This document shows positions 30,899 to 42,660 of a stretch of 64,000 nucleotides of DNA, piece by piece. Numbering within the stretch: position 1 is the stretch's first letter; each line of letters begins with the position of its first letter. Below the pieces are notes generated by a model, which was given only the letters and a program-made list of their open reading frames with translations, did not search any database and had not been told where the DNA came from. The position numbers and the translations under genes were made by a program. Source of the DNA: Liquidambar formosana (lineage: Eukaryota > Streptophyta > Magnoliopsida > Saxifragales > Altingiaceae); assembly GCA_039720395.1 (NCBI GenBank), contig CM077827.1, forward strand, positions 25,704,416 through 25,768,415, in the 5' to 3' direction.

Positions 30899-33417
30899 TC
30901 AGCGGTTCCCAGAGCTTCTTTTGCGGCTCGGCCCTGCTCCGTCACGACCCCCACGAGGTGCTCTGGGAGGGCGCATTGCCGGTGGTGGCTGCATATACAA
31001 AATCCATTGCAAAGAGGCTAAGTATGAATAGAGTTGGTTGAAAACCACATATGAGAACTTTGAATAGGTGGAATACTTACCATGACATCCAAACGAGCTT
31101 CTGCCATAGATTTGGCTAAGCTCATCCTCACAAGGTCACGCCTTAAACCCTCACTAAGGTCGATGAACTCTTGGGCATATGCCGCAGGCACCTAGGATAA
31201 TCAATAAGGGTAAAATTGAAGGTAATGTTCAAAGAAAGAAAGAAATACCCATAAAGAGAACTCACCTGTTCTCGATTTGGGTCGATCCTAGGAGATTCGT
31301 CAAATGCAGGGTGAGTGATAGCGGTCTTGACAAAGTCTGACCCACTGCACAAATCAATGAACCAATTCGGCTGAGGCAAGGGGAGTGACCTATCCCCCTC
31401 CATCTCATCTTCCTCAAAGCCAGGAACCACTCCTAAGCCCACTGTCGAGCTATGTCCTCGTGCTCGTCGACCCTGCAAGTGTTCACCTATTAAATAGAAT
31501 CTCTATCAAAAAGAAAAGGCTAGGAGAATGTTAAAGACTTACCCCCTGAGGAGGGAAGCCTGTCACCCTGGGCCTCATCAGATATTGGAGACAGAAAGTG
31601 TCATATGCAATGTCAGGAGAAGTGAACTCCTCCGCATCCCAGCCTCTCAAGGCATCCCACAACTCCTCCCCCTCTATTAAGTTAGCATGCCTCATGTTAA
31701 GTGGTGGAGGCATTGGAGCCATGGCGGCATTCACATCACCCATGACTTGGCGTAGGACACGCTCTCCTAGGTACCAATACCTACCCACGGGGCCTTCCAA
31801 GAGCACCCTCTTGCCCGTTAGCATCAAGCTAGGAATGCATCGCTTGGGTAGCATTGGTACCCATATCTTCCAGGGATTCCACTCAATCTGTTCAAAAATC
31901 CAAAATGAGAAATTGGGAGTAAAAAGGAAAAGGAAAAGAATGGGGAAAGAATTTCACCATATCAGCAGTAAGGTTTGCTAGGTGAGCTCTAGCAAAGGCG
32001 TAATCATGACGATTCGCCGCCCGGATGGACACATAACTAGGGCAGTAATTCTTGAGGGTAGGCCATTCAATGGTTTCCTCAGCAAGGGATGGGCGACATA
32101 GGTTGAGGTACTCATAGCACCAAACCTGTCAAAAATTGAGAAAAGAGTCAAAAAGAAAGATAATATAAGGAAAAAATAAAAAGGAATGAAAGGGAAGTAG
32201 CATTACCTCCCAAACAAAGGGCATCCCGCCGAAGTCCTTAGTCACACCACGTGACATGTCACACATGGTGCGATACATGGTGGCTAGAGCAGCCCCTCCC
32301 CAGTTGAACTTCCTAATCTTTTCAACATCTTCCATGCTTGCAAGAAGACCCAAAGGGGCTAGGTCGCCCGTGCCGGCAAAGAATGTGCATGAGATCATGT
32401 ACAGAAGGAATGCCCTTGTAATGCAATCGGGGCTTGCACCCTCGCTCTCCCTTTGCTTAGCAAACTTGTTGAAAAGCCAAGTGCGTCGCACCGCTTTCTT
32501 GATTACCTCGATCTCCATCCCAAGGTAAGCTAGGAGATAATCCTCATCCGTGTGAGCCTCCTCATAGAACTCCAAGCTTTTGCCTTTAATGCTCAAGCCC
32601 GTGATCATGGTGAAGTCCTTGGGGGTTAGTGTCATCTCTCCGAAGCTAAAATGGAATGTATTGGTGGTGTCCCACCATAGCTCAGACAAGGCTAGCAAAG
32701 CTTGCCTATCACATTGGTCATTCCATAGAGAATCTAGGAATGGGCCAAAACCGGCCTTTTCGACATAGCCCTTGGCAATGGGTTGGAAGTTTTCCATGTT
32801 TCGCCACCATTCAATGAGTCCTTTGACGGAGGACCTAGTGCGCATCTCCTGAAAGTTGGGCTATAGCCGTTGAAAATACCTTGAGGGTTAGTTGAAAGAA
32901 CATAGAAATAATAAGCTTGCACTAGCAATTGGTTTCAAATTGTTTTCTAAAAGATGTTAAAAAGTTGTTTTTATTCATGAAATGAATTGCTAATGGATGT
33001 TTATGAGTTTACTTGTTCATGTGCCTTAATTTGGCAAGGATTGAACACTTTTTTATCACTTGGGCATTTTATCGAACACTTGGTGGGTGACACCTCCCAA
33101 GCCTTGAAACAAAAGAATTTTGTATGATCAATCCTTGCTAAATCATAGCATATTACTCACTTGAGGGTTTACTTGTTGATATACATTGATTTGGTGAAGA
33201 TTGAACATCTTTATTCCACTTGGGAATTTTATCGAACACTTGGCGGGTGCCATTTTTCAAGCTTTCAAATGAAAAGAATTTGTGTGTTCAATCCTTGCCA
33301 AATCAAGGGATATCACTCAACAACCCAAGGGGTATTCAAAAGAAGTAGAAGGGAATGCAATTTCACCAAAAGAATTGAAAGATTCAAAAGAAAAGTGTTA
33401 AGTTGGGTAAACTTACT
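30899..33417 (-). CDS. Plant mobile domain (PMD) protein, multi-exon gene encoded antisense in E1
   Basis: Exons on the minus strand with GT-AG borders: 32848-32207, 32125-31958, 31887-31543, 31472-31266, 31191-31081 and 30988-30899 (TGA). From the ATG at 32845 they give 639, 168, 345, 207, 111 and 90 nt. All are multiples of three, so every intron is phase 0 and the joined frame has 519 codons. Exon 32848-32207 shows the PMD signature (WWDTTNTFHFSFGEMTLTP, ITGLSI). The C-terminus is Pro/Arg/Gly-rich. An upstream exon ending at 33417 joins in frame (KHLSFIHSQQE then EMRTRSS), but that frame has a stop near 33590 with no ATG, so the true start is unclear. Arabidopsis PMD proteins MAIN and MAIL1 act in transposon silencing; a role for this copy is inference. 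Confidence 0.82.
33029..33306. repeat. Duplicated imperfect hairpin inside the first PMD intron
   Basis: Two related ~160-bp units each have inverted arms. Unit 1 has ATTTGGCAAGGATTGAACAC at 33029-33048 with its partner at 33126-33145; unit 2 has arms at about 33188-33208 and 33285-33306. The middle parts also repeat (TTATCGAACACTTGG). Each unit could fold into a stem of about 20 bp. Confidence 0.55.
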
Positions 33418-33844
33418 TCTTGTTGAGAATGGATGAATGAGAGATGCTTCTCGGGTTCAAGCAACACCCTAGCTTGTGGGGCATCATAGAGTGGTGCCTT
33501 GTATGTGCTTTTGACCCCATAGAATGGATACTTGGTGCTTGAGTCCTTGCTTGATGACACCCTTGATGATGGAATTGGGTTTGTGAAAAATGGGTTTGAT
33601 TTGGTTTGATTTCACAAGATGATGTGAATTGGTTGTTTTGATTGCTAAATGTGCTTGATTTGTTGTTGTTTGATGTGCATTTGATGTTTGGATTGAATGG
33701 TTTTGAAGTAGGAATGAGAGAATGAGAATTGGAGAAGATGGGATGAGAGTTTAGAGAGAGAAACTCTCTAATTTTCGGGTTGGGTGAATGTGAGAATGAG
33801 TGGACAAACATGGGTTTAAAAACCCAGAAATTTCTCAAAGGTGG
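33418..33844 (-). other. 5' region of the PMD transcript
   Basis: On the minus strand a weak TATA-like TTTTTAAAC (about 33815) follows the dyad, then a pyrimidine-rich leader runs to the exon ending at 33417. A 149-codon Q/H/S-rich frame (33862-33413) overlaps it, but it starts inside the dyad and ends in the intron. I do not accept it as the protein start. Confidence 0.4.
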
Positions 33845-33930
33845 CCTCGGGTAACCGTCCACCCTTGGACGGTCAGCCGTCTTGCCCTGGACGGTTGACC
33901 ATCTGGGGGCAGATGGTCACCCTAGCCCGC
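33845..33930. promoter_or_regulatory. GC-rich nested dyad upstream of the PMD gene
   Basis: This contains CCTCGGGTAACCGTCC, GGACGGTCAGCCGTC, GGACGGTTGACCATC and GATGGTCACC blocks in alternating orientation. It is the E1 counterpart of 6876-6960 and is related to the LTR dyad. Confidence 0.65.
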
Positions 33931-34763
33931 TTTGCCCGTTTGCCCCGTTTCGCGCGCTTGCGACCTCTAAACTTCTCCAAATTGACTTTTTGTGCAATCC
34001 TTGAGTTATGGGATGAATATATCCCTCAAGTTTATCAAGTTTCAATGAAATGTTTGAACCTTGGGTGATTGTATTCGCCCACATAACGAGGAGGTGCAAT
34101 AGCCATGATAAATGGCTTTCTCATGAAATGAGCTTAGTGTTGAATTGATTGACTTTCAAGTCTTGGAATTCAATTCTCTAGGAGATGATAATGATATCAT
34201 ATCATGAAATGACTTGCTAGTCATGTGATAAAGATAACTTCACATGAAATGAGGATTCATGAGCTATGCTAGTTACGAAGTAACTTGCTATCTTTGTGAA
34301 GAGGGCATGAAATGCACTTTGTTTTTCAATCAATTGACTTTCAAAATCAATGTTGTATCATGTGATAAAGTTAATTTCACATGAAATGACATGAAATAAG
34401 CTTGATTTTCAATCAATTCAATTCAATGTCATTTCATGTGTTAAAGATAATTTCACATGAAATGATAAGTAATGAACTTGATTTTGAGTTGAATGACTCT
34501 CAATACATTATCATTTCATGTGATAAAGACAATTCCACATGAAATGCACTTGATTTAGAGTTGAACGACTCTCAATACATTATCATTTCATGTGATAAAG
34601 ACAATTTCACATGAAATGCACTTGATTTGGAGTTAAATGACTCTCAGTACATTGTCATTCCATGTGATAAGGATGGTTTCACATAAAATGATAAGAAATG
34701 AGCTTGATTTTAAACCAATTGACTTGCAATTGGGTCTCATATCATGTGATGAAGACAATTTCA
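33931..34763. other. E1 spacer with repeated CATGTGA/TCACATG hairpin words
   Basis: There is no gene. The stretch repeats ATTTCATGTGA and TCACATGAAAT as inverted pairs about 10 nt apart, for example near 34434-34462 and 34514-34541, together with CTTGATTTTGAGTTGAATGACTC-like words. It is collinear with 6961-7752 in E0. Confidence 0.6.
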
Positions 34764-35600
34764 CATGAAATGACGATCCATGAGTTATGCAATAACTCCC
34801 CGTCTCTGTTACTTCCACAGAAAGTGGCACAATTTCCCATGAAATAATGACCCATGAGTTATGCAATAACTCCCCGTCTCTGTTACTTCCACAGAAAGTG
34901 GCACAATTTCCCATGAAATAATGATTCATGAGTTATGCAATAACTCCCCGTCTCTGTTACTTCCACAGAAAGTGGCACAACTTCACATGAAATGAATGAT
35001 CCATGAGTTATGCAATAACTCCCCATCTTAGTTACTTCTACAGAAAGTGGCATGAAATGATCCATGAGTTATGCAATAACTCCCCATCTTTGTTACTTCC
35101 ACAGAAAGTGGCATGAAATCATAATTTCACATGAAATGATACATGAGTTATGCAATAACTCCATATCTTAATTACTTCCATAGAAAGTGGCATGAATGAT
35201 ACATGAGTTATGCAATAACTCCATATCTTAGTTACTTCCACAGAAAGTGGCATGAATGATCCATGAGTTATGCAATAACTCCCCATCTTAGTTACTTCCA
35301 CAGAAAGTGGCATGAAATGATCCATGAGTTATGCAATAACTCCCCATCTTTGTTACTTCCACAGAAAGTGGCATGAAATCACAATTTCACATGAAATGAT
35401 ACATGAGTTATGCAATAACTCCATATCTTAGTTACTTCCACAGAAAGTGGCATGAAATGATCCATGAGTTATGCAATAACTCCATATCTTCGTTTTTTTC
35501 CACTGAAAGTGGCATGAAATCATAATTTGATGAGTCATGAGTTACGAAATAACTCACCACATTTGTTATCCCCAGTGAGACTGGCATGAAATGCCCTTGG
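34764..35600. repeat. Tandem repeat array in E1 (mixed ~60-93-bp units)
   Basis: The units share GAGTTATGCAATAACTC and CCACAGAAAGTGGCA, which match the 93-bp units of E0 at GAGTTATGAAATAACTC and CCACTGAAAGTGGCA. About ten units are present and several lack the CATGTGATAA block, so unit length varies. Array lengths and sequences differ between E0 and E1, as expected of a fast-evolving array. Confidence 0.8.
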
Positions 35601-35755
35601 TTTTGAATTAATGGACATTCAATTCACCAATAATTCACATAAAATGATGATTTATGAGTTATGAAATAACTCATTTTGAGAATGCCAATGAGATTGGTAG
35701 GGTACCTTGTAATGCACTAGTGCAACTAGCTTTGCATCATGAGAAGACCATGTGG

Positions 35756-36149
35756 ATATCACTAATGCAATTAGTGCATGGTAAAGGCATTTGCATGAGC
35801 GCACCAACGAATGTCGGCATGCATAGAAATGCATTCAATTCTTTACTTCGATGAAATCGTCGCATGCTTGGATATGACGAAGTCTATCTTTATGGTTCTA
35901 TTTAAGTTTGTTGGTATTAATGAGATTAATCCATCATACAAAATGTGTTGTTATATCACTAATGCAGTTAGGGCATGGTAAAGGCATTTGCATGAGCTCA
36001 CCAACGAATGTTGGTAGGTAGTCAATTCTTTGCTTCGATGAAATCGTCGTATGCTTGAATATGATGAAGTCTATCCTTTTGGTTCCATTTGAGTTTGTTG
36101 GTATTAATGAAATTAATCCATCAAACAAAAATGGGTTGTTCTTTGATCA
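35756..36149. repeat. 197-bp tandem duplication near the 3' end of E1
   Basis: Units start ATATCACTAATGCA at 35756 and 35953 and share GCATTTGCATGAGC, CGATGAAATCGTCG and TTGTTGGTATTAATGA. E0 has a single, shortened copy at 18333-18500. Confidence 0.75.
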
Positions 36150-36177
36150 TTGGCTCGCAAGTGAAACTTGTTCACCA

Positions 36178-36189
36178 ATGAGGGGCTTC
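36178..36189 (+). other. Polypurine tract of E1
   Basis: ATGAGGGGCTTC precedes the LTR start TGTCACACC. The same site in E0 is at 18538-18549. It is short and not purely purine. Confidence 0.5.
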
Positions 36190-36942
36190 TGTCACACCCC
36201 ATTTTTGTCACCTTAGCTAGGACATATCATTTCATGTAGGATTTTGAGTCCTTTTTGAGTCTAGTCTTTTGCATTGAGTTTCTACGGCATTGAATATCAT
36301 GTGTATGAATTTTGAAGTGATTTGGAGTTCATTTCGATGGTCAATAAGAACTTTTGCGACTTGAAGGGCATAATCGTCTTTTAAGCCGTATATTTTCCAT
36401 TTGACCTTGGAATGAATCCCGAGTCATCCCATCAAGTTCATATGGTTATATAGAGTCCATATATAGGTTCAATTTCATGAATTAATGGTTTAAGATCAAT
36501 TCGGCTCGTAATGGTTCGGATTGGCTAAAAGACCCTTTCTTGGTTTGCTCAAATTGACTCATAAGACCTAACCAATTTTCTCTCAAATAACTTCAATTGG
36601 GCTTTATTTATGTCCTAAACATGTTTAGAAAGATCAATTTTTGATTGGGAAAGCATTCGGTTCGACCTTGTGTACAAACCCAACTTAGCGACGGTGAAGC
36701 ACCATGGTTAACCACCTTTGTAAAACCTAACCATGCACCCATGGTTGAGGATTTTTGTCCTAAAATGCTTAAAAATGTGTTCCCCTTCGAAACACGGTCG
36801 TTTTGGCTTTTATTTCGTCAAAATCGGACTTAATTTGAAGATTTTAGGACTTCTACAGCAAGTGGGAGTCAAAAACGGAGCAAATATAGGAGGGCCTCGG
36901 GTAACCGTCCGGGGCTGGACGGTCAGCCGTCTAGGCCCAGAC

Positions 36943-38600
36943 TGTTGGGAATCGAACAAGAGGGAAAAATAGAAGTGCGGAATATAAAAAATTTTTCCTA
37001 CGATTCCCAATCCCATGAATCTAACTATGCATAACACAAAATCAAACCCTAACTACAAAGAGGGTTAGAACACTTACAGAATTTTTGTCTTCTCCTTTTT
37101 GCTCCAAGCTTTGATTCCGGACAGCGGTGAATGAGCAGCCCAAGTGTGCTGCCTCCAACGGTATCCACACCTAGCTAGAGCTTCAAGTCCTTTCTTTCTT
37201 CTTCCTTGTTGTTGCTAGAGGTGGAGAAGAGAGAGAGAGAGAAGAGAGCCTCCAAGGGGCTGGACGGCTAGGGTTTTTTGTGCAAGCCTCTTATGCCATG
37301 TCACACATAAGTGTGACTTATATAGGCAGCCCACTAAAGGGGGCTGGCCAGGGGAAGAAACCCTAATAGGGTTATGTGTAATTACACTTAATTGCACATT
37401 AACCCCTATTATTTGTATCAAATACAAATAGGCCTATAAAGAACTATTCTTTATTCACTAAAACCCTTTCTCTCATAGACTTTAAAGCCCTTCTTGCATG
37501 ATCAGTGTGTGACCCATTGGGTTCACATCATTACGTAGTAGGAATAACACGAGGTGTGCACAATGGAACTCTTTCCATTTAGGGTCTAATTGGAACTCTT
37601 TCCAATTCCCTAATTGATTATAACTCACTTATATCAATTAGGGCTTCTACTAACCATGAGTAACACCTAGCATATGGCTCATGGTGTGGTCCTTAATGAG
37701 GTGAATAGTCATTTACAAAGAACCCTTCTGTTATAGTTTATAGGTTACAATTGCATCCTTCCTTCAACACAATGTCTCCAATTGAACTAATAGGACATGG
37801 AAGTCTGTCAAGTCCCTAGTTCAATTACTTTATACTCATTCATAGATATCAACTCATAGATGAACTCATGAAACTCTTTTCATATTCATCCTACCATGGC
37901 CATGGATTTAATGAGTTATATTATGAATGCTATATGAGACATTCTCTCTCTTTTTCCTGAGAGTGATGGATCCCTTGTTGATCACTCACATGCCTTCATA
38001 CACATAGCAGTAGGGCCAATGAACACCTTTGTAGACCCCTGAATAGGATCTGCACTTAGTGTTATCAAACTTCTAAAGCTACATGCATAAGGCAACTATG
38101 GTGTCTCAGGTCTAAGGATTACTTGTACCACTATAACAATGAGAAACTGATTGACAGGCAGGATAAAACTCCATTCAGTTTATCTCATATCTTTGGTCAC
38201 ATTCAGTGTACCTATTCTTATAATAGGCACCCACTTGTTGGTTGTAGTGTCTCCACACAAATAGCTTGAGACTAGCTATCCTCCTATAGAGTCAACCTAA
38301 CAAGTGCTAGTCCTATGGTTCATTACTGTCCATCATAGTGAACCTTCAACTAGGAATGCTTAAGGAGTTTAGTACAGAGATATATCTATAGTCTCAAAAT
38401 TACAACTCTTTGTAATTCCATATTCTCAACTCTAATTCCATGGACATATTATGTAAATATAAATGATGCATATAAACATAATAGAATAAGCCCTTTTATT
38501 AAATCAATAATAAATGTGACATACATAAATGAAATTAAATGATTGTTCCTAATCCCTAAACAATCATCTCTATGATTGGCTCTAGGGCATAATCCTAACA
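36943..38600 (-). repeat. 3' LTR of Copia B
   Basis: 1,658 bp with the same termini as in copy A. Small differences from the copy A LTRs, such as a C-to-T in CTTCAAGTCC, are shared by both LTRs of copy B. This confirms that each copy inserted independently. Confidence 0.92.
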
Positions 38601-40500
38601 ATCTCCCACTTGCACTAAAGACAATCGACCATGTATCGCATACCTATCTTCTCAAGATGTTGGTCTTAGACATAACCAATTATGTTTTAAAGCTTTAGTC
38701 AGTAGGTCTACAAAAACTTATGTAGATAATATCTTCTGTAATGTATCTATTACCTCTTCCAATGATTCCTCTAATCACTTGGAATTGTCACTCTATGAGT
38801 TTGGACTTTTGATGAGACCGTGATTCCTATACTTGAGCTATAGACCCATTGTTGTCACAAAACAAGGTGTGGGCAACTCAATGGAAGGAACAACTCCAAG
38901 TTCTAAATGAACTTATAGATCCAAACAGTCTCCTAGACAATGCGACAATTAAATCACCCTTAATAATGGAATCCACTGTATCTTTCATACAGTTCTTCCA
39001 TTAAGTATTTCACCAACTAAAGTGAATATAAAATATACCCCATATGGATTATATCCAAATCCATATACCCATCTACTATGAGTTTACAATTTCCATATAC
39101 AATCCAATATTCCAAATTTGAATTGACTGATAACTATTTGTAACAATTACAACATAATAGATATCAGGTTCAATACATAGTGTAGAATAAGGCTTCTTAA
39201 CACTTTAAGAACCTTACTTGTGTTATCCTAGGGCACATGCCCTTGAATAATGAATTCTTATCTGAAGTAAATCAGACCTCCCTTAGAATTCTCCATGTTG
39301 AACTCCTTCAACATTTCAACTATGTTTGATGATTTGGAGATACTTAGCAATCTATATGATCTATCTTTATAGATCTTGTTGGATGCTTCTGCCAAATCTT
39401 TCATGAATTAGTTTTTCTCCAAAAACCAAAACGATTAGGATGTCATTCATATATCATTCATAATGATTAGGATGTCATCTATACTTAGGATAAAGAAAAA
39501 CGATCGCACTCCCACTAACCTTTTATACACTCATGGTCCATCTATACAATGAGAGAAATCAAACAATTTGATTACTTCAACTTTAAAGATGTTCTAATTA
39601 TGAGAACCTTGTAGTCTATTAATAGACTTCTATAACTTACACACTTTTATGGTTTTTCACCATTTGATATAACATCTTTATATCCTTTTTGACATATCTC
39701 ATATTCAAAATGTGTGTTTATAGATAATAAGATCCAAATGGATTTCAGCATAACTATTATCAAACAAGTTTCTTTATAGACAACTTTTTGCCTATGTTGA
39801 AAACATTCTTAAATAGTCAAGCCTTTTAGGTCTCTACCTGTCCATATTGGATTTAATGACTCTTAGTCATTTCTCAAGTTGATGTCAAACATCGCCTAAT
39901 CATAATCAATAGGATTATCTTGGTGATCTTTATCACCAAAGAACAATTCTTTCACATTCTAATGGAGATACAATATCTCTCTTATGTTAAAGAAATATCC
40001 AATTTGATCTATGAAAAGAATGTGGTGTAATTAAAGGTTTTGCCTCAATAGGGGCAAGGGTTGGATCTTTGTTGGTTTGTGGCTTTACAAACAATTCTGT
40101 AAATTCTATCTACTTTTGCATCTTTCTTGAATGAACTCTTTCTCAAGAAAATCCAGCAATCATCCTAATGGACAACTTTTGTTCATTAGAGTAATAGAAA
40201 TACTATCCCAACCACTTTTAGGATATACCACAATTCAACACTTACTTGACCTTATTTCCAGATTGTCTACATTATGTTTCCAGACAAACGTAGCACAAGC
40301 CCAAGCCTTAACTTCTTTAAGTTGGGTTTCTTCCCATATCATATCTGATATAATTGGGACAAAACTGGAGTGAACCCTAAATTATCAATATGTAGCAATT
40401 TTGAGGTATATCCTAGATGGATACATTAGTAAAACTCATCATGGATCAAACCATATCTTAATAGGGTTAAATTCGTCCTCTTAGATTCACCATTGAGCTA
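38601..40500 (-). pseudogene. Decayed Copia pol of copy B
   Basis: The same RNase H, RT and post-integrase remnants occur as in copy A. The RNase H block carries the same in-frame TAG (plus positions 38827-38829). The RT catalytic block reads SIDD (39474-39485), one base different from copy A's SMDD. The 80-codon plus-strand frame at 40131-40373 is an antisense shadow of the degraded C-terminal integrase segment and is identical in translation to that of copy A. Confidence 0.78.
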
Positions 40501-42660
40501 TGGTATTCTAAGATGAGTCTACTGTAATTGAATGCATGCTCTACATGACTATATACATCACAATGTATTAGTCAAATTATAAATGTAACTCATTCACTTC
40601 ACCAAGTAAAAGATGGGTTTGGTCATCTCATAACCAAGTCATAATCGTTACATTTAAATGAGAGTCTCTACATCTCTTGTATTCTCGGAATACGTTGCAT
40701 TCGCTCTAATTAGTCATTTAAATTCAGAAATCAAATTTCTAGAATGTCTTAAATGACCTAGTTAAGAAATAAGTTCCCAAAATTAATCTAGCAACTCTTG
40801 CTCTATTAAAATTTTTAAAGGTAACTTATTATCTACTTAACTTTCTGCTTCGATTTAGATTATACTAGAATCCAAAAACCAAGAAGTAGAACTAACCAAC
40901 AATTTAGTTTAGAGCATGAACCAAAACTTCAAAAGTTTGGTTCTTTTAGGAAGACTGATACTTTATCAAGTTCCCTTTACAATACCTTATATTTACTACA
41001 AAATAATTATATTTCTTTGTCTTTGACTTTTCAAGACTTGCTTTCCTCTATGCTTCCATTTTAAATCACATCTAGCTTCTCAAGCTATTCTATGTGATTA
41101 ATCATTTTTCAAAAGAATGATTATTAATAAACAACTTTTATTACACCCTAGTCCAAAAGAAGTCCTTTACAAGTACTATACTTTATAGTATTATTTCACT
41201 CATAATACAACCTTTGTATGTGATGTAGGACATCAAAGGCACTTGCATTGACTAATTTTGCTTCTGAAGCTCATTAGTCATCAACACTATCATATAGCAT
41301 GGCAACAAGATGCCAATTGCGCATAGTGTCTTTTTCTTCTTAGGATGTTTTATGGAAGGGCCTTTAAGAAAAGGCCTAATAGCATATGAACAATCTTTTG
41401 AAATTGAGAACAATTCTCAATTTCCTAAGTCAATCAAAGAAATCGGGTTTAGTCAAACTATCAATATCCTATATATTAGGAAATAGGGGTTTTGAGGTGA
41501 ATTAGGTAATCTACATAAACAGAGAATTAGATTTCATTTTTATCCATAATGATTGGGTCTTTAATCATATGGTACCTCCCACTATTTTATCAAATTCCAT
41601 ACACCCTCTAATGGAATTCGGGAATCTCATTCCTAATGGGGATTGGGGTCCCACTGTGACCTAGAAGTCTCACATGTTAGTTTCTTGACTTCTAACCCAT
41701 AATAAGAAGACAACTCTTTGTCTATTGCTTTATAAGCAAGTTCCAATCATTTTGCCTCTAGGGAACATACACCTCACATGTTAGTTTCTTGGAATACTTC
41801 CCTAGTTAAGTTAAACCCATCATTCACACAGGTATGTTTCGCCAAATATATACCTCACATGTTAGTTTCTTGGTATATACCAGTTTAGGCACCCCATGAT
41901 ATCTCATATGTGATAGTTTCAAGTAATGTCTTTAACATGGGTAGCTCCTACATGTCTGCAGCCAGGTACCCACATTAAGGGACGTTAGATGATCCTATAA
42001 TGATGGAAGGCAATGAAGAATTCATTCCCCAATGACTTCTCCATTTTCAACTTAATATTAAATAAGAGGGGTTTTAAAGGGTCTCATCAAATTAATATGC
42101 ATCCTATGTATCAAAATTTAAACATATAAATTATGCTATTTATAATCATACATCTCATACTATTATAAATCATACATCGCATGCTATTATATATCAACAT
42201 ATATAAAGTACCATATTTTGATATTAGTCCCTAAGTGAATAGGTAACATATACCAAACTATGGTATTGGAGCTAAAACAATTATCTCATAAATAAAAGCT
42301 CCCACTATGATGATTATGGACTTTGAAAGGATTCAATCCAAGCCAATAGATTGAATCCAAGGTCTAAGGTGGGTGTAGGTGATCGTAAAATAAACCATTC
42401 ATAACATGCATGCTTTCTTGAAAAACTTCTCTAAGCTTTCAAGTCCTTCAATCTGCTCCCTTGACTTGATGGTCTCCACCATTGGCTTGTTGGGCTCTAT
42501 CATGCTCCTTTGGGTCCACCATGCTCCTTAGTGCGCTCTTGATTACATAACATTTACATAATTTAAAGAAAGGGATACATAAGGGGAATGTGGGGTACAT
42601 AAGAGAATGATAGAGAGAGAGGGAGAGGGAAGGTGGCATGCAAGCCCCAAATAAATTACA
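40501..42660 (-). other. Copia B internal region without recognisable genes
   Basis: It is collinear with 12001-14220 of copy A. It contains the hairpin series (41662-41941) and a 63-codon minus-strand frame at 42448-42639 that I do not recognise. Confidence 0.5.
41662..41941 (-). other. Series of hairpins with a constant 17-nt loop (Copia B)
   Basis: These are the same three hairpins plus the diverged fourth as at 13248-13527. The H1 stem here is TAGAAGTC/GACTTCTA (41662-41669 and 41687-41694). Compared with copy A, one C-G pair has become T-A and pairing is kept. H2 has one change outside the core stem, and H3 is unchanged. Confidence 0.7.

Noticed and set aside
33413..33862. 149-codon minus-strand frame as a separate protein or the PMD start
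   Set aside because: It begins inside the GC-rich dyad, ends with a stop in the intron and is out of phase with the next PMD exon.
37215..37427. 70-codon minus-strand frame in the Copia LTR, repeated at 45246-45458
   Set aside because: It spans the LTR promoter region and is altered in copy A; no sign of a conserved protein.
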